This document shows positions 50,329 through 58,451 of a DNA stretch of 64,000 nucleotides, in pieces. Position numbers and translations under genes: made by a program. Under the pieces are notes generated by a model. That model was not told the DNA's origin and searched no databases. It saw nothing but the letters and a program-made list of their open reading frames with translations. The stretch covers positions 992,001-1,056,000 of the forward strand of contig NZ_JAINWL010000001.1 in the NCBI RefSeq assembly GCF_021021475.1, given 5' to 3'. Positions within the stretch are counted from its first letter, which is position 1. The number at the start of each line of letters is the position of its first letter. Source of the DNA: Citromicrobium bathyomarinum. GTDB lineage: Bacteria; Pseudomonadota; Alphaproteobacteria; Sphingomonadales; Sphingomonadaceae.

Positions 50329-51444
50329 ATGCGCATCGGATGCCCGAAGGAAATCAAGAACCACGAATACCGGGTCGGGCTGACCCCCGAAAGCGCCGGC
50401 GAGCTGGCGCGCCACGGCCACGAGGTTTGGATCGAAAGCGGTGCCGGCCTCGGCATCGACGCGACCGACGCGGAGTACACGGCCGCCGGTGCGCGGATCG
50501 TCGACGGGCCCGACCCGATCTTCGCCGAGTGCGAGATGGTGGTGAAGGTGAAGGAACCCCAGGCGGTCGAGCGCAAGAAGCTGCGCGAAGGCCAGATCCT
50601 CTACACCTACCTGCACCTTGCGCCCGACCGCGAGCAGACGGTCGATCTGGTCGATTCGGGCGTCACCGCGATCGCCTACGAAACGGTCACCGGGCCCAAC
50701 CGCTCGCTCCCGCTCTTGAAGCCGATGAGCCAGGTGGCAGGGCGCATGAGCGTGCAGGCGGGCGCGACCGCGCTGGAGAAGGCGCATGGCGGACGCGGCG
50801 TGCTGCTGGGCGGCGTGCCGGGCGTGATGCCGGGCAAGGTCGTGGTGATCGGCGGCGGCGTGGTCGGCTTCAACGCGGCGCAGATGGCCGCGGGCGTCGG
50901 CGCGGACGTGACCATCCTCGACCGCGATCCCGAAGTGCTGGAGCGGGTCGGCACCCATTTCGAAACCCGCGCCAAGACGCGCTTCTCCAACGCCGCCAAC
51001 CTGCACGCGGCAGTGTGCGAGGCGGACCTGGTGATCGGCGCGGTGCTGATCCCCGGCGCGGCGGCACCCAAGCTCGTCACGCGCGAGATGCTGCGCGACA
51101 TGCAGAAGGGCGCGGTGCTGGTCGATGTCGCGATCGACCAGGGCGGCTGCTTCGAAACCAGCCAGGCGACCACCCACGACAACCCGACCTATGTGGTCGA
51201 CGGCATCGTCCACTACTGCGTCGCCAACATGCCCGGCGCGGTCGCACGCACCAGCACCTATGCGCTCAACAACGTGACCCTGCCCCACGCGCTGCAGATT
51301 GCGGATAACGGCTGGAAGGCCGCGATGCGCGCCAATCCGCACCTCGCCGAAGGGCTCAACGTGTGGGACGGCAAGGTCACCTACAAGGCGGTGGCCGAAG
51401 ACCTGGGATACGAATATGTTCCGGTCGAAAAGGCACTTGCCTGA
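50329..51444 (+). CDS. ald: Alanine dehydrogenase
   Basis: Ald interconverts L-alanine and pyruvate plus ammonia with NAD. The 371-aa protein has the N-terminal substrate domain beginning [20 protein letters not shown] and the VKVKEPQ motif with substrate-binding Lys. YLHLAPD carries the catalytic His. The Rossmann part reads [23 protein letters not shown], and [21 protein letters not shown] with [18 protein letters not shown] completes the active site. It shares the intergenic region with pstS on the other strand. An SDR gene follows 30 bases downstream on the same strand. Confidence 0.97.
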   Translation: MRIGCPKEIKNHEYRVGLTPESAGELARHGHEVWIESGAGLGIDATDAEYTAAGARIVDGPDPIFAECEMVVKVKEPQAVERKKLREGQILYTYLHLAPDREQTVDLVDSGVTAIAYETVTGPNRSLPLLKPMSQVAGRMSVQAGATALEKAHGGRGVLLGGVPGVMPGKVVVIGGGVVGFNAAQMAAGVGADVTILDRDPEVLERVGTHFETRAKTRFSNAANLHAAVCEADLVIGAVLIPGAAAPKLVTREMLRDMQKGAVLVDVAIDQGGCFETSQATTHDNPTYVVDGIVHYCVANMPGAVARTSTYALNNVTLPHALQIADNGWKAAMRANPHLAEGLNVWDGKVTYKAVAEDLGYEYVPVEKALA

Positions 51445-51474
51445 TACGACAATGACCTGAGCGGGAGAGAGACG

Positions 51475-52470
51475 ATGGGCATCCAGCAACCGGTGAATTC
51501 GGGCTTCGGCCGGACGAGTGAACCGCAGGAGGTGCTGGACGGCATCGATCTCTCCGGCAAGGTCGCGATCGTTACCGGCGGCTATTCGGGCATCGGGGTG
51601 GAAACCGTGCGCGGGCTCGCCGGTGCGGGCGCGACAGTGATCGTGCCCGCGCGCGACCATGCCAAGGCGGTGGGCAACCTCTCCGATGTGGTGGGCGACG
51701 TCACGATCATGGCGATGGACCTCGCCGACCTCGCCACGGTGCGCGCCTTCGCTGCCGAGTTCATGGCACAGCACGACCGGCTCGATCTGCTGATCAACAA
51801 TGCCGGGATCATGGCGTGCCCGCTGACCCGATTGGATCAGGGTGGGGGCCCGGGCTGGGAACAGCAGTTCGGCGTCAATCACCTCGGCCACTTCGCGCTG
51901 GCACAGGCGCTGATGCCGCTGCTCGTCAAGACCGCCGACCAGCCGGACAGCGACGTGCGCGTGGTCGCGCTGTCCTCCACCGGCCACAAGCTCTCGGATA
52001 TCCGCTGGGACGATCCGCACTGGGAATCGGGCGAATACGACAAGTGGAAGGCCTACGGACAGGCCAAGACCGCCGACGCGCTGTTTGCCGTGGGCATGAA
52101 CACGCGGCTGGCCGAGCATGGCGGACGCGCGTTCTCGGTCCACCCCGGCGGGATCATGACCCCGCTGCAACGCCACCTCGATACCGAGGAAATGACCGCA
52201 CTGGGCTGGATGAACGAGGATGGCGAGCTGTCCGAACAAGCCGCCAAGATGTTCAAGAGCGTGACGCAGGGTGCCTCGACCACTCTGTGGGCCGCGACCT
52301 CGCCGGCGCTGAAGGACCGCGGCGGCGAGTATTGCGAGGACTGCGACATCGCACAGCTGGCCGATCCGGAGAACCGCAGCCGCTACAACAAAGTGCAGCC
52401 CTACGCGGTCGACGAGGACAACGCGCAGCGCCTGTGGGCGATGAGCGAGGAGATGGTCGCGGCGGTGTGA
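51475..52470 (+). CDS. Short-chain dehydrogenase/reductase (WWOX/retinol-dehydrogenase-like)
   Basis: This 331-aa SDR has the cofactor motif TGGYSGIGVETVRGLAGAGA near residue 35, LLINNAGIMACP, and the NHLGHFALAQALMPLL helix. The catalytic Ser/Tyr/Lys region is ALSSTGHKLSDI...YDKWKAYGQAKTADALF (Y-G-Q-A-K in the place of YxxxK). SVHPGGIMTPLQRHL is the usual post-site loop. It resembles 'extended' SDRs annotated as oxidoreductases of unknown substrate. GGGAGAGA precedes the ATG at 51475. It could be cotranscribed with ald, without a known link. A 32-codon frame overlaps its stop. Confidence 0.9.
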   Translation: MGIQQPVNSGFGRTSEPQEVLDGIDLSGKVAIVTGGYSGIGVETVRGLAGAGATVIVPARDHAKAVGNLSDVVGDVTIMAMDLADLATVRAFAAEFMAQHDRLDLLINNAGIMACPLTRLDQGGGPGWEQQFGVNHLGHFALAQALMPLLVKTADQPDSDVRVVALSSTGHKLSDIRWDDPHWESGEYDKWKAYGQAKTADALFAVGMNTRLAEHGGRAFSVHPGGIMTPLQRHLDTEEMTALGWMNEDGELSEQAAKMFKSVTQGASTTLWAATSPALKDRGGEYCEDCDIAQLADPENRSRYNKVQPYAVDEDNAQRLWAMSEEMVAAV

Positions 52471-52565
52471 TTGGTCGAGAAAAGCTCAAGGCGGACGGAG
52501 CGACATCTATCCCCTCGGACGAGATCAAAAATATGAAGGGCTATTTCGGCGGCGGCGTTCGCTAA
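52467..52565 (+). CDS. Possible 32-aa peptide coupled to the SDR gene
   Basis: A GTG overlapping the SDR stop (GTGA) opens a frame of 32 codons with genome-like codon use. It reads IGREKLKADGATSIPSDEIK and ends in KNMKGYFGGGVR. No family is recognised. It could be a small coupled protein or the leftover 3' end of a gene removed when the downstream accessory DNA entered. Confidence 0.3.
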   Translation: MIGREKLKADGATSIPSDEIKNMKGYFGGGVR

Positions 52566-52630
52566 ATGCGATAAGTCACACAATAGCGTACGCAACGCTT
52601 TGTGAGGGCGCCCCCTCTGACAACTCCCCC

Positions 52631-52683
52631 ATACCGCGACACCGTGACACCGCGATACCCTGACACCGTGATACCGCGATACC
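52631..52683. repeat. 8-bp direct tandem repeats, about 6.6 units (iteron-like)
   Basis: The unit is AYACCGYG (for example ATACCGCG, ACACCGTG), repeated without spacers. One unit ends in CTG rather than GYG. An A/T-rich stretch follows immediately. The repeats are too short and unspaced for CRISPR. Iterons of replication initiators or a simple slipped repeat are the two main readings. Confidence 0.75.
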
Positions 52684-52728
52684 ATTATAATCCATAATTA
52701 GCTTATTTAACAATGCCTTGAGGCAAAC

Positions 52729-52748
52729 TTTGCGCGTATACGCGCAAA
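52729..52748. repeat. 20-bp perfect palindrome
   Basis: TTTGCGCGTA joined to TACGCGCAAA forms a perfect palindrome, 272 bases upstream of the winged-helix gene. It lies in otherwise low-GC sequence. It is a plausible dimeric operator, possibly for the downstream winged-helix protein itself. Confidence 0.75.
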
Positions 52749-52974
52749 CTGGCGAAGCGGGCTGGTAGATATGCGCGGACTCAATTCTTGGAAAAGTCAG
52801 AAAAATGTCGTGTTGAAGTCAAAACTACTGAAAGTCCGCATTGGACTTTTGATTCGCTTGCTGCGATATTGCAATCATCGTGAACGTCGAGAGGGTTAGC
52901 CAGGGTCCAAACCTGTGCCGGACCTCCTAAAGCCAGCATTCTTCACGGTGGTGATGGCGAGACTGCGTAGCGAA

Positions 52975-53003
52975 GGGTCCGGCGTCAAACCCGGACCCGT
53001 TTT
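52975..53003 (+). terminator. Leader terminator-like hairpin just before the winged-helix gene
   Basis: GGGTCCGG (52975-52982) pairs with CCGGACCC (52991-52998) around an 8-base loop and is followed by GTTTT. It ends 16 bases before the ATG at 53020. In this position it would attenuate transcription into the gene. It also argues that the frame upstream of 53020 is not translated. Confidence 0.6.
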
Positions 53004-53019
53004 AATTCTGGGGATCGAG

Positions 53020-53628
53020 ATGGCCAACCGACGCGCAAGTGCAGTTTTAAAGCGTCAGCTTAAAACACGCGCTCGGCTGTGGCCCGATGTTCGCAGCGAG
53101 GAATTATGGAGCCTCGATAATGAGGGTTGGGCCCCGCTGCCCCGACTAATGCCTTTAATGATGAGCATTATGGATGATTTGGCGGGAAAGGGGACACCCG
53201 TCAGTCGAGTATATCTTGAGTTATGGTCACGGCTTCGCGAAGAAGCGTTCCTCTCACTTGGCAATGCTCAAGAAATGGCGTTTCATGCTGGGTTTGAGGG
53301 GCAAAGGGCGCTCCGGACATGGCGTGATCGCGTCGCAAGGTTAGCCGAGCTTGGCTTTATCGAGTTGAAAGACGGCCCTTTTGGTGAACAGTCCTATGCA
53401 CTGTTTCCTAACCCTTACCATGTGGTGAAACGGCATTTTTTGAAGGGCAATGTGCAGGAACGCAAATGGCAGGCGCTCCTTGTGCGGGCAGAAGAGATTC
53501 CGGCATTAGACATCGATGATATTGATGATCAGGGAAACCTCATCCTTGAAGAGGAGGATGATCCCAAAGAGAGCGAGAAACCTGAGAAGAGGATCATCCG
53601 GCGGACTGTAAAGCGCCCGGCTAAGTGA
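53020..53628 (+). CDS. Winged-helix protein of unknown function, possibly replication-initiator-like
   Basis: No named family is recognised for this 202-aa protein. The N-terminus is basic (MANRRASAVLKRQLKTRARL). The centre, about residues 85-145, looks like a winged helix: RALRTWRDRVARLAELGFIE as recognition region, then KDGPFGEQSYALFPNPYHVV as the wing. The C-terminus is an acidic then basic tail (EEEDDPKE...RRTVKRPAK). GGGATCGAG precedes the ATG at 53020. GC content is lower than that of both neighbours. The iteron-like repeats, palindrome and leader hairpin upstream suggest a plasmid-type Rep or a self-regulated DNA-binding protein. Its last eight bases overlap the 3' end of the convergent thioesterase gene. 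Confidence 0.7.
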   Translation: MANRRASAVLKRQLKTRARLWPDVRSEELWSLDNEGWAPLPRLMPLMMSIMDDLAGKGTPVSRVYLELWSRLREEAFLSLGNAQEMAFHAGFEGQRALRTWRDRVARLAELGFIELKDGPFGEQSYALFPNPYHVVKRHFLKGNVQERKWQALLVRAEEIPALDIDDIDDQGNLILEEEDDPKESEKPEKRIIRRTVKRPAK

Positions 53629-54043
53629 AATCGCGAAACGGCGCCGCAATCTCCGCCGTGATCCGCGCCGGGCGCATGGTCTCGCGGTCGAGCATCGCCC
53701 AGCGGGTCACCGCCGCGACCAGCACCTTGCCCGCGTCGTCAACGAACTGCACCTCGCGCCCGAACTGCGCGCCTTTTGGTTCGCCATGCACGCGGGTTCT
53801 GCCATGCGCCGTCTCGCCCGCCTTGATGTTGCCGCGATAGTCGATCTCGTGCCGGGTCACGACCCAGATGTAACGCTCGCGGTGCTCCTCGGGTGCGACC
53901 GCGTGCCAGTGCGACACCGCGATGTCCTGAATCCAGCGGACCCACTCGGCATTGTTCACATGGCCGAGCTCGTCGATATGCTCGGGGCTTGCGGTGTAGT
54001 CGCGCTCGAAGGCCCAGCTATTTTCGGAAGTCTCGTCGCTCAC
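53621..54043 (-). CDS. Hotdog-fold acyl-CoA thioesterase (YbgC/FadM-like)
   Basis: This 140-aa protein matches the 4-hydroxybenzoyl-CoA thioesterase group. YTASPEHIDELGHVNNAEWVRWIQDIA carries the D-x-x-GHVNN variant of the active-site Asp motif. VVTRHEIDYRGNIKAGET is the second conserved strand pair. It would hydrolyse an acyl-CoA, but the substrate is unknown. The start is GTG at 54043, ten bases after the HAD hydrolase stop, so the two are probably one operon. The 3' end overlaps the accessory winged-helix gene. Confidence 0.9.
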   Translation of the reverse strand: MSDETSENSWAFERDYTASPEHIDELGHVNNAEWVRWIQDIAVSHWHAVAPEEHRERYIWVVTRHEIDYRGNIKAGETAHGRTRVHGEPKGAQFGREVQFVDDAGKVLVAAVTRWAMLDRETMRPARITAEIAAPFRDFT

Positions 54044-54053
54044 GCCATCCTCC

Positions 54054-54698
54054 TCACGCCGCCTCCAGCTGGGCGTCCGGGTCGACGTGGATGCTGCGCA
54101 GGTCCGCCTCCGCCTGCGCGGTGGTGGTGAAGACGAAGCTTTCCATTCCCACCGCCTTCGCGCCCGCCACGTTCTTGGGCAGGTCGTCGAAGAACACGCA
54201 TTCCTCCGGCACCAGATCGTAGGTTTCGGTCAGCCAGGTATACATGCGCGGATCGGGTTTGAGCGTGGAGTGATCGGCGGAGACGCACGCACCGTCGAAC
54301 AAAGGCCAGAAGTCGTAGCGCCCGCGGAGGTAGGCGACGATTTCGTGCACATTGTCGGTGATCGCATAGATGCCATATCCGCTCGCCTTGAGGCGGCGCA
54401 TCAGTTTGGGCGTCTCCTCGATCAGCACGAGGCTTTCGAACAGCGCGGAAACCAGCCGGTCGCAGGTCTTGCGATCGAAGCCGTGGCGCTCGCCGAACAT
54501 GCGCTGGGTTTCGGTGAGGCTCATAGCGCCGCGGTTGAGCGCGCGGAAGATGTCGCCGCCGAACAGGTCCTGGCTGGTGATCCCGGCGGGCAGATCGTGG
54601 CCGAAGGCTAGCTCCACGATCGTCTGCGGCTCCCACCGGACGATCACGTTGCCGACATCGAAGACGATGTTGCGGATGGGGGTGGCGCGCTCGGTCAT
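54054..54698 (-). CDS. HAD family hydrolase (haloacid dehalogenase/YihX-like)
   Basis: This protein of 214 aa has HAD motif I IVFDVGNVIVRW, which lacks the usual second Asp (DxD) and has Asn as in the YihX/haloacid dehalogenase-like group. Motif II is ITDN, motif III the Lys in LKPDPRMY, and motif IV FFDDLPKNVAGAKAVGM. These enzymes hydrolyse sugar phosphates or haloacids; YihX acts on alpha-glucose-1-phosphate. The substrate here is not evident. It is followed by the thioesterase on the same strand. Confidence 0.9.
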   Translation of the reverse strand: MTERATPIRNIVFDVGNVIVRWEPQTIVELAFGHDLPAGITSQDLFGGDIFRALNRGAMSLTETQRMFGERHGFDRKTCDRLVSALFESLVLIEETPKLMRRLKASGYGIYAITDNVHEIVAYLRGRYDFWPLFDGACVSADHSTLKPDPRMYTWLTETYDLVPEECVFFDDLPKNVAGAKAVGMESFVFTTTAQAEADLRSIHVDPDAQLEAA

Positions 54699-54771
54699 GC
54701 GGTCTCGCTATGGCTGGAGGGTTCTGGTCTCAGCCGGTCCCATAGAAGCGCAAGCCGCGCCGATCCACCGC

Positions 54772-56172
54772 TCAGTCGGCTACCGCGGCGCATCCGGGGG
54801 CTGCGCGGTCCACGCGGGCGAGCATCGCGCACAGATCGCCCTGCGGATCGTCGGTGCCCTGATAGACGAAGGCCTTCAGCTGCGCCGCCAGCTCCGCATC
54901 GCCACTCTCCGCGACCAGCTGGCCGAGCCAGTCGTCGACCGAGACGACACCGTCGCCGCCCGCATCCTCGCGGTTGGCCGCGACCAGTGCGGCGACGAAA
55001 TCGAAGAAGTCGCGCCCGCCGTTTGTCTGCGCGGCGCCTTCGGCGATCATGCCGAGCACCGTTCCGCAGGCGTAATTGGCGTCGTAGTCGCGCCGCGCGC
55101 TCGCTTCCGCCAGCGGCTTGTCGACCGACATCGCGAGGCAGGTCTGCCAGCTGTTCGCCAGTTCGGTGCCAGCGTTATATTCGGGATCGATCTGCTCGAT
55201 CAGCCGGAAGGCGAGCAGGTTGGCTCCGCCCTCCATGATCCACGCATCGGCATCGGTTTCGTATTCGACTGTCTGGCCGAGCCAGAAATGCGCGCCTTCG
55301 TGGGCGATGAACCAGCGCATTCCCTGCAGGGCCTGCGTGCTCTCATTTACCAGCCCCTCGCCCTCCAGTCGCACGGTCAGCAGGCCCGGAAGCACACTGC
55401 CGCCCTGGCTGTACAGCTCCGGCGTGGGCCCAGCCCAGCTGGACAGCACCATCGGCTTGCCGTTACCGGCCTGATCGCCCAGCCGGTCGGCATAGATGGC
55501 GAAGGTCTGCGGAAGGAAATCGAGCATCTCGCGGCGCAGCCACGCGGGCGTCTGCGGGTCGATGATTGCGGTCAGGTGATCGGTGCTGATCGGCTGCGGA
55601 TCGCCGAAGACCACGTAGGTGGAATCGTCGCGCGTGCTCGCGCTGTCGTAGGGCAGGCCCTTGTAAAGCAGCGGGCCGTCCGCATCGCGGAAGATCATCT
55701 CCACGACCGGGCCGTCTTCGGCCATCTCCCGCGTATCGCGCAGCCAGGGCATGACCGCGAAGTGGCCCGTAAACAGCGCGAGCGTGCCGTCGGTGAACTG
55801 CAGCGCGGGGTCGTAATCGGCCATCAGATCGTCGGCGAAGGGCACGAAGCGGACGGTCACTTCGTGCGGCAGCGCCCCGCCATCATCGGCCAGCAGCACA
55901 TCGGTCTCGTCGATCCGCTGGAGCGAGACGCCGTCCGTCTCCACCGTCCAGCTCAATTCGCGCCAGCCGGTGTCCTGTCTTCGCGCCCGGTTGGAGCGGG
56001 GGAAGGCCCAGCCCTGCGCATCGGCGGGGAAGTGAAACGTCGCACTCCAGCCGTCCGCATCGTGCAGCACCTCGACTCGCACGGGCGTTTCGTCCGGCGC
56101 ATCCTGCGCGGTGGCGATGGCCGGGACGAGGAGCGCGAGAAGCGCGACGACCATCACCACCAGGCGCTTCAC
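54772..56172 (-). CDS. Exported gluzincin-like metallopeptidase
   Basis: This 466-aa protein has a signal peptide (MKRLVVMVVALLALLVPAIA, then TAQDAP). A zinc-peptidase-like site is visible: FIAHEGAHFWLGQTVEY (HExxH) and, about 15 residues later, WIMEGGANLLAFRL with the third ligand Glu. The arrangement is that of the M1/M61 clan, and the fold is likely shared with the lipoprotein at 10840-12309. An EF-hand-like loop may be present near DAGGDGVVSVDDW, suggesting calcium binding. The start is GTG at 56172, one base after the stop of the S9 peptidase gene, so the two are cotranscribed. Both would degrade peptides in the periplasm. Confidence 0.75.
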   Translation of the reverse strand: MKRLVVMVVALLALLVPAIATAQDAPDETPVRVEVLHDADGWSATFHFPADAQGWAFPRSNRARRQDTGWRELSWTVETDGVSLQRIDETDVLLADDGGALPHEVTVRFVPFADDLMADYDPALQFTDGTLALFTGHFAVMPWLRDTREMAEDGPVVEMIFRDADGPLLYKGLPYDSASTRDDSTYVVFGDPQPISTDHLTAIIDPQTPAWLRREMLDFLPQTFAIYADRLGDQAGNGKPMVLSSWAGPTPELYSQGGSVLPGLLTVRLEGEGLVNESTQALQGMRWFIAHEGAHFWLGQTVEYETDADAWIMEGGANLLAFRLIEQIDPEYNAGTELANSWQTCLAMSVDKPLAEASARRDYDANYACGTVLGMIAEGAAQTNGGRDFFDFVAALVAANREDAGGDGVVSVDDWLGQLVAESGDAELAAQLKAFVYQGTDDPQGDLCAMLARVDRAAPGCAAVAD

Positions 56173-56173
56173 G

Positions 56174-58339
56174 TCAGTCCACCACGTCCAGCTGGGTCAG
56201 GATGAAGGCGAATTCCTCCGCCGTCTCGTAGAGCGAGGCGAAGCGGCCGGACTTGCCGCCGTGTCCTGCGCCCATGTTAGTCTTGAGCAGCAGCGCGTTG
56301 TCGTCGGTCTTGGTCGCGCGCAGCTTGGCGACCCACTTGGCGGGCTCCCAGTAGGTGACGCGCGGATCGTTGAGGCCGGCGGTGACCATGAGCGGCGGGT
56401 AATCCTGCGCCACCACCTGATCGTAGGGGCTGTAGCTGAGCATGTAGGCAAAGGCCTGCTTGCTCAGAATCGGGTTGCCCCATTCGGGCCATTCGCCAGG
56501 CGTCAGCGGCAGATCCTTGTCGAGCATGGTGTTGAGCACGTCGACGAAGGGCACATCGGCGACCACCGCGCCCCACAGGTCGGGATCGGTGTTGACCACC
56601 ACGCCCATCAGCTCGCCCCCGGCGCTGCCGCCGCTGGCGCTGATCTTGCCCTTTTCGGTGTAGCCCGCGTCGATCAGGCCCTTGGCCACGTCGACGAAGT
56701 CTTCGAACGTGTTGGTCCGCTCGTTCAGCTTGCCCTGCAGGTACCAGCGGCGGCCCAGATCGTCGCCGCCGCGAATATGCGCGATGGCGTAGGCCATGCC
56801 GCGATCGACCAGGCTGAGGCGGCTGGTCGAGAAGCCCGGGGGGACCGCATAACCATAGGCGCCATAGGCATAGAGGTGCAGCGGTCCGCCCATCGGACGG
56901 TCCTTGCGCATCACCACGCTGACCGGAACCTGCGTGCCGTCGCGCGCGGTGATCGTCAGCCGCTCGGTCTTGTAGAGCGTTGCGTCGTAGCCGCTCGGGA
57001 TTTCCTGCTGCTTGAGCAGTTCGAGCGCGCCCGTCTTCACATCGTAGTCGTAGACCGAGCCGGGTGTGACCATGCTCTGGTACGACAGGCGCAGCTTCTG
57101 CATGTCGTATTCGGGGTTGTTGGAGAGGCCCGCGACGAAGCTCGCCTCAGGGAAGCGAATCGGGGTCATGTCGTCCGCATCGTCGTAGGCGCGCAGCTGC
57201 ACCTGATCGAGCCCGGCGAGCCGCCCCTCGGTGACGTAGAAGTCCTTGAACAGCTCGAAATCGGTCAGGTAGAAATCGTCCGAGCCTTCGATCAGCGTGG
57301 TCCACTCGCCCGGAGCCGCGAGCGTCGCGGTCGCAAGGCGGAAGTTGATGTGATCATCGTTGGTGTGGACGAACAGCGTGCCGTCGCGCACGTCGACGTC
57401 GTACTCCACGCCCTTCTCGCGCGGCTTGACCAGAATCTGCTCCCCGGTCGGATTGTCGGCGCTGACCAGCCGGATTTCGCTCGTCTCGTTATCGCCGGTG
57501 GCGATCACGAGCCAGTCTTCCTGCGCGGTCAGCCCCGTGCCGACACCGAAGCTTTCATCGGCTTCCTTGTAGAGCGTCACGTCGCTCGCAACCGGCGTGC
57601 CGATCACATGGAGCTTGGCCTCCAGCGTGCGCCATTCTTCGGTCGACGGGCCGTAGACGAGCGCGCTGTCGTTCGCGACCCAGGTGAGGCCGCCGCGCAG
57701 GTTGGTCAGTTCGTCGGGCAGCAGTTCGCCCGTCTCGAGATCCTTAATCCGCGCGGTGTACCGCTCCGACCCGTTATCGTCCGACGAGTAGGCGAGGAAG
57801 CGTCCGTCCTTGCTGATCGAGAAGGCACCAAGGCGGAAATAGTCCTTGCCCTCTGCCAGCTGGTTCTCGTCCAGCAGCAGCTGCGGCTCGCCGCCCGCGA
57901 CCGGCTTGCGGTAGTGCAGGCGGTATTCCTTGCCCTCTTCGAATTCGGACCAGTAGAGCCAGTCGCCATCCTTCTGCGGGACCGTGGAATCGTCTTCCTT
58001 GATGCGGCCCTTCATCTCTTCGAACAGCGTGTCGACCAGCGCCTGATGCGGCGCCATCTGCGCTTCGAACCAGGCGTTCTCCGCCTTGACGTAGGCAAGC
58101 ACGTCCTCGTCATCGACGGTCGGGTAGGACGGGTCCTTCAGCCAGTGGTAGGGATCGGAGAGCGTGATCCCGTGGTGCGTATAGGTATGCTCGCGCCGCT
58201 CCGCCACGGGGGGAGAAGTAGGCGCCTGTTCGCTCGAATTATCGCTCACGCTGGTATCGGCTCCGTTGGATTGCGCCACTGCGCCGACCGGCAGGGAGAG
58301 CGCGGTCAAGGCGATTGCGGCGGTAAAAAGCTTGCTCAT
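56174..58339 (-). CDS. Exported S9A prolyl oligopeptidase (oligopeptidase B-like)
   Basis: This protein of 721 aa has a signal peptide (MSKLFTAAIALTALSLPVGA), so it should be periplasmic. The N-terminal seven-bladed propeller starts with GITLSDPYHWLKDPSYP. The C-terminal alpha/beta hydrolase domain has the nucleophile in ASGGSAGGELMG. The catalytic Asp lies in TAGLNDPRVTYWEPAKW and the His in GAGHGGKSGR. YGAYGYAVPPGFS and HIRGGDDLGRRWY fit oligopeptidase B (PtrB), which cleaves short peptides after Arg/Lys. E. coli PtrB is cytoplasmic, so an exported form is typical of this group only. It is followed at one base distance by the gluzincin gene. Confidence 0.93.
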   Translation of the reverse strand: MSKLFTAAIALTALSLPVGAVAQSNGADTSVSDNSSEQAPTSPPVAERREHTYTHHGITLSDPYHWLKDPSYPTVDDEDVLAYVKAENAWFEAQMAPHQALVDTLFEEMKGRIKEDDSTVPQKDGDWLYWSEFEEGKEYRLHYRKPVAGGEPQLLLDENQLAEGKDYFRLGAFSISKDGRFLAYSSDDNGSERYTARIKDLETGELLPDELTNLRGGLTWVANDSALVYGPSTEEWRTLEAKLHVIGTPVASDVTLYKEADESFGVGTGLTAQEDWLVIATGDNETSEIRLVSADNPTGEQILVKPREKGVEYDVDVRDGTLFVHTNDDHINFRLATATLAAPGEWTTLIEGSDDFYLTDFELFKDFYVTEGRLAGLDQVQLRAYDDADDMTPIRFPEASFVAGLSNNPEYDMQKLRLSYQSMVTPGSVYDYDVKTGALELLKQQEIPSGYDATLYKTERLTITARDGTQVPVSVVMRKDRPMGGPLHLYAYGAYGYAVPPGFSTSRLSLVDRGMAYAIAHIRGGDDLGRRWYLQGKLNERTNTFEDFVDVAKGLIDAGYTEKGKISASGGSAGGELMGVVVNTDPDLWGAVVADVPFVDVLNTMLDKDLPLTPGEWPEWGNPILSKQAFAYMLSYSPYDQVVAQDYPPLMVTAGLNDPRVTYWEPAKWVAKLRATKTDDNALLLKTNMGAGHGGKSGRFASLYETAEEFAFILTQLDVVD

Positions 58340-58451
58340 TGGTGTCGGTCCCCCTGTGCGCGATGGCTCACGGCTTTGAAAGCCTTGCGTTGCTGGGGTA
58401 TGACCCCAGATCGGGGGCAGAGCCAGACACAAGAACCACAGGATCGACAAA

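Larger units (their letters stand above)
52566..53019. other. A/T-rich control region before the winged-helix gene
   Basis: This 454-bp stretch without a credible gene holds, in order: an 8-bp tandem array (52631-52683), a very A/T-rich segment (52684-52720), a 20-bp perfect palindrome (52729-52748), a hairpin AAAGTCC/GGACTTT (52831-52849), and a terminator-like hairpin just before the start codon (52975-53003). The order resembles replication-control regions of small plasmids. Confidence 0.55.

Noticed and set aside
52631-52683. CRISPR array
   Set aside because: Repeat units are 8 bp with no spacers and no cas genes are nearby.
52915-53019. Upstream start for the winged-helix protein
   Set aside because: The extension runs through a terminator-like hairpin and encodes an untypical sequence; ATG 53020 has a better context.
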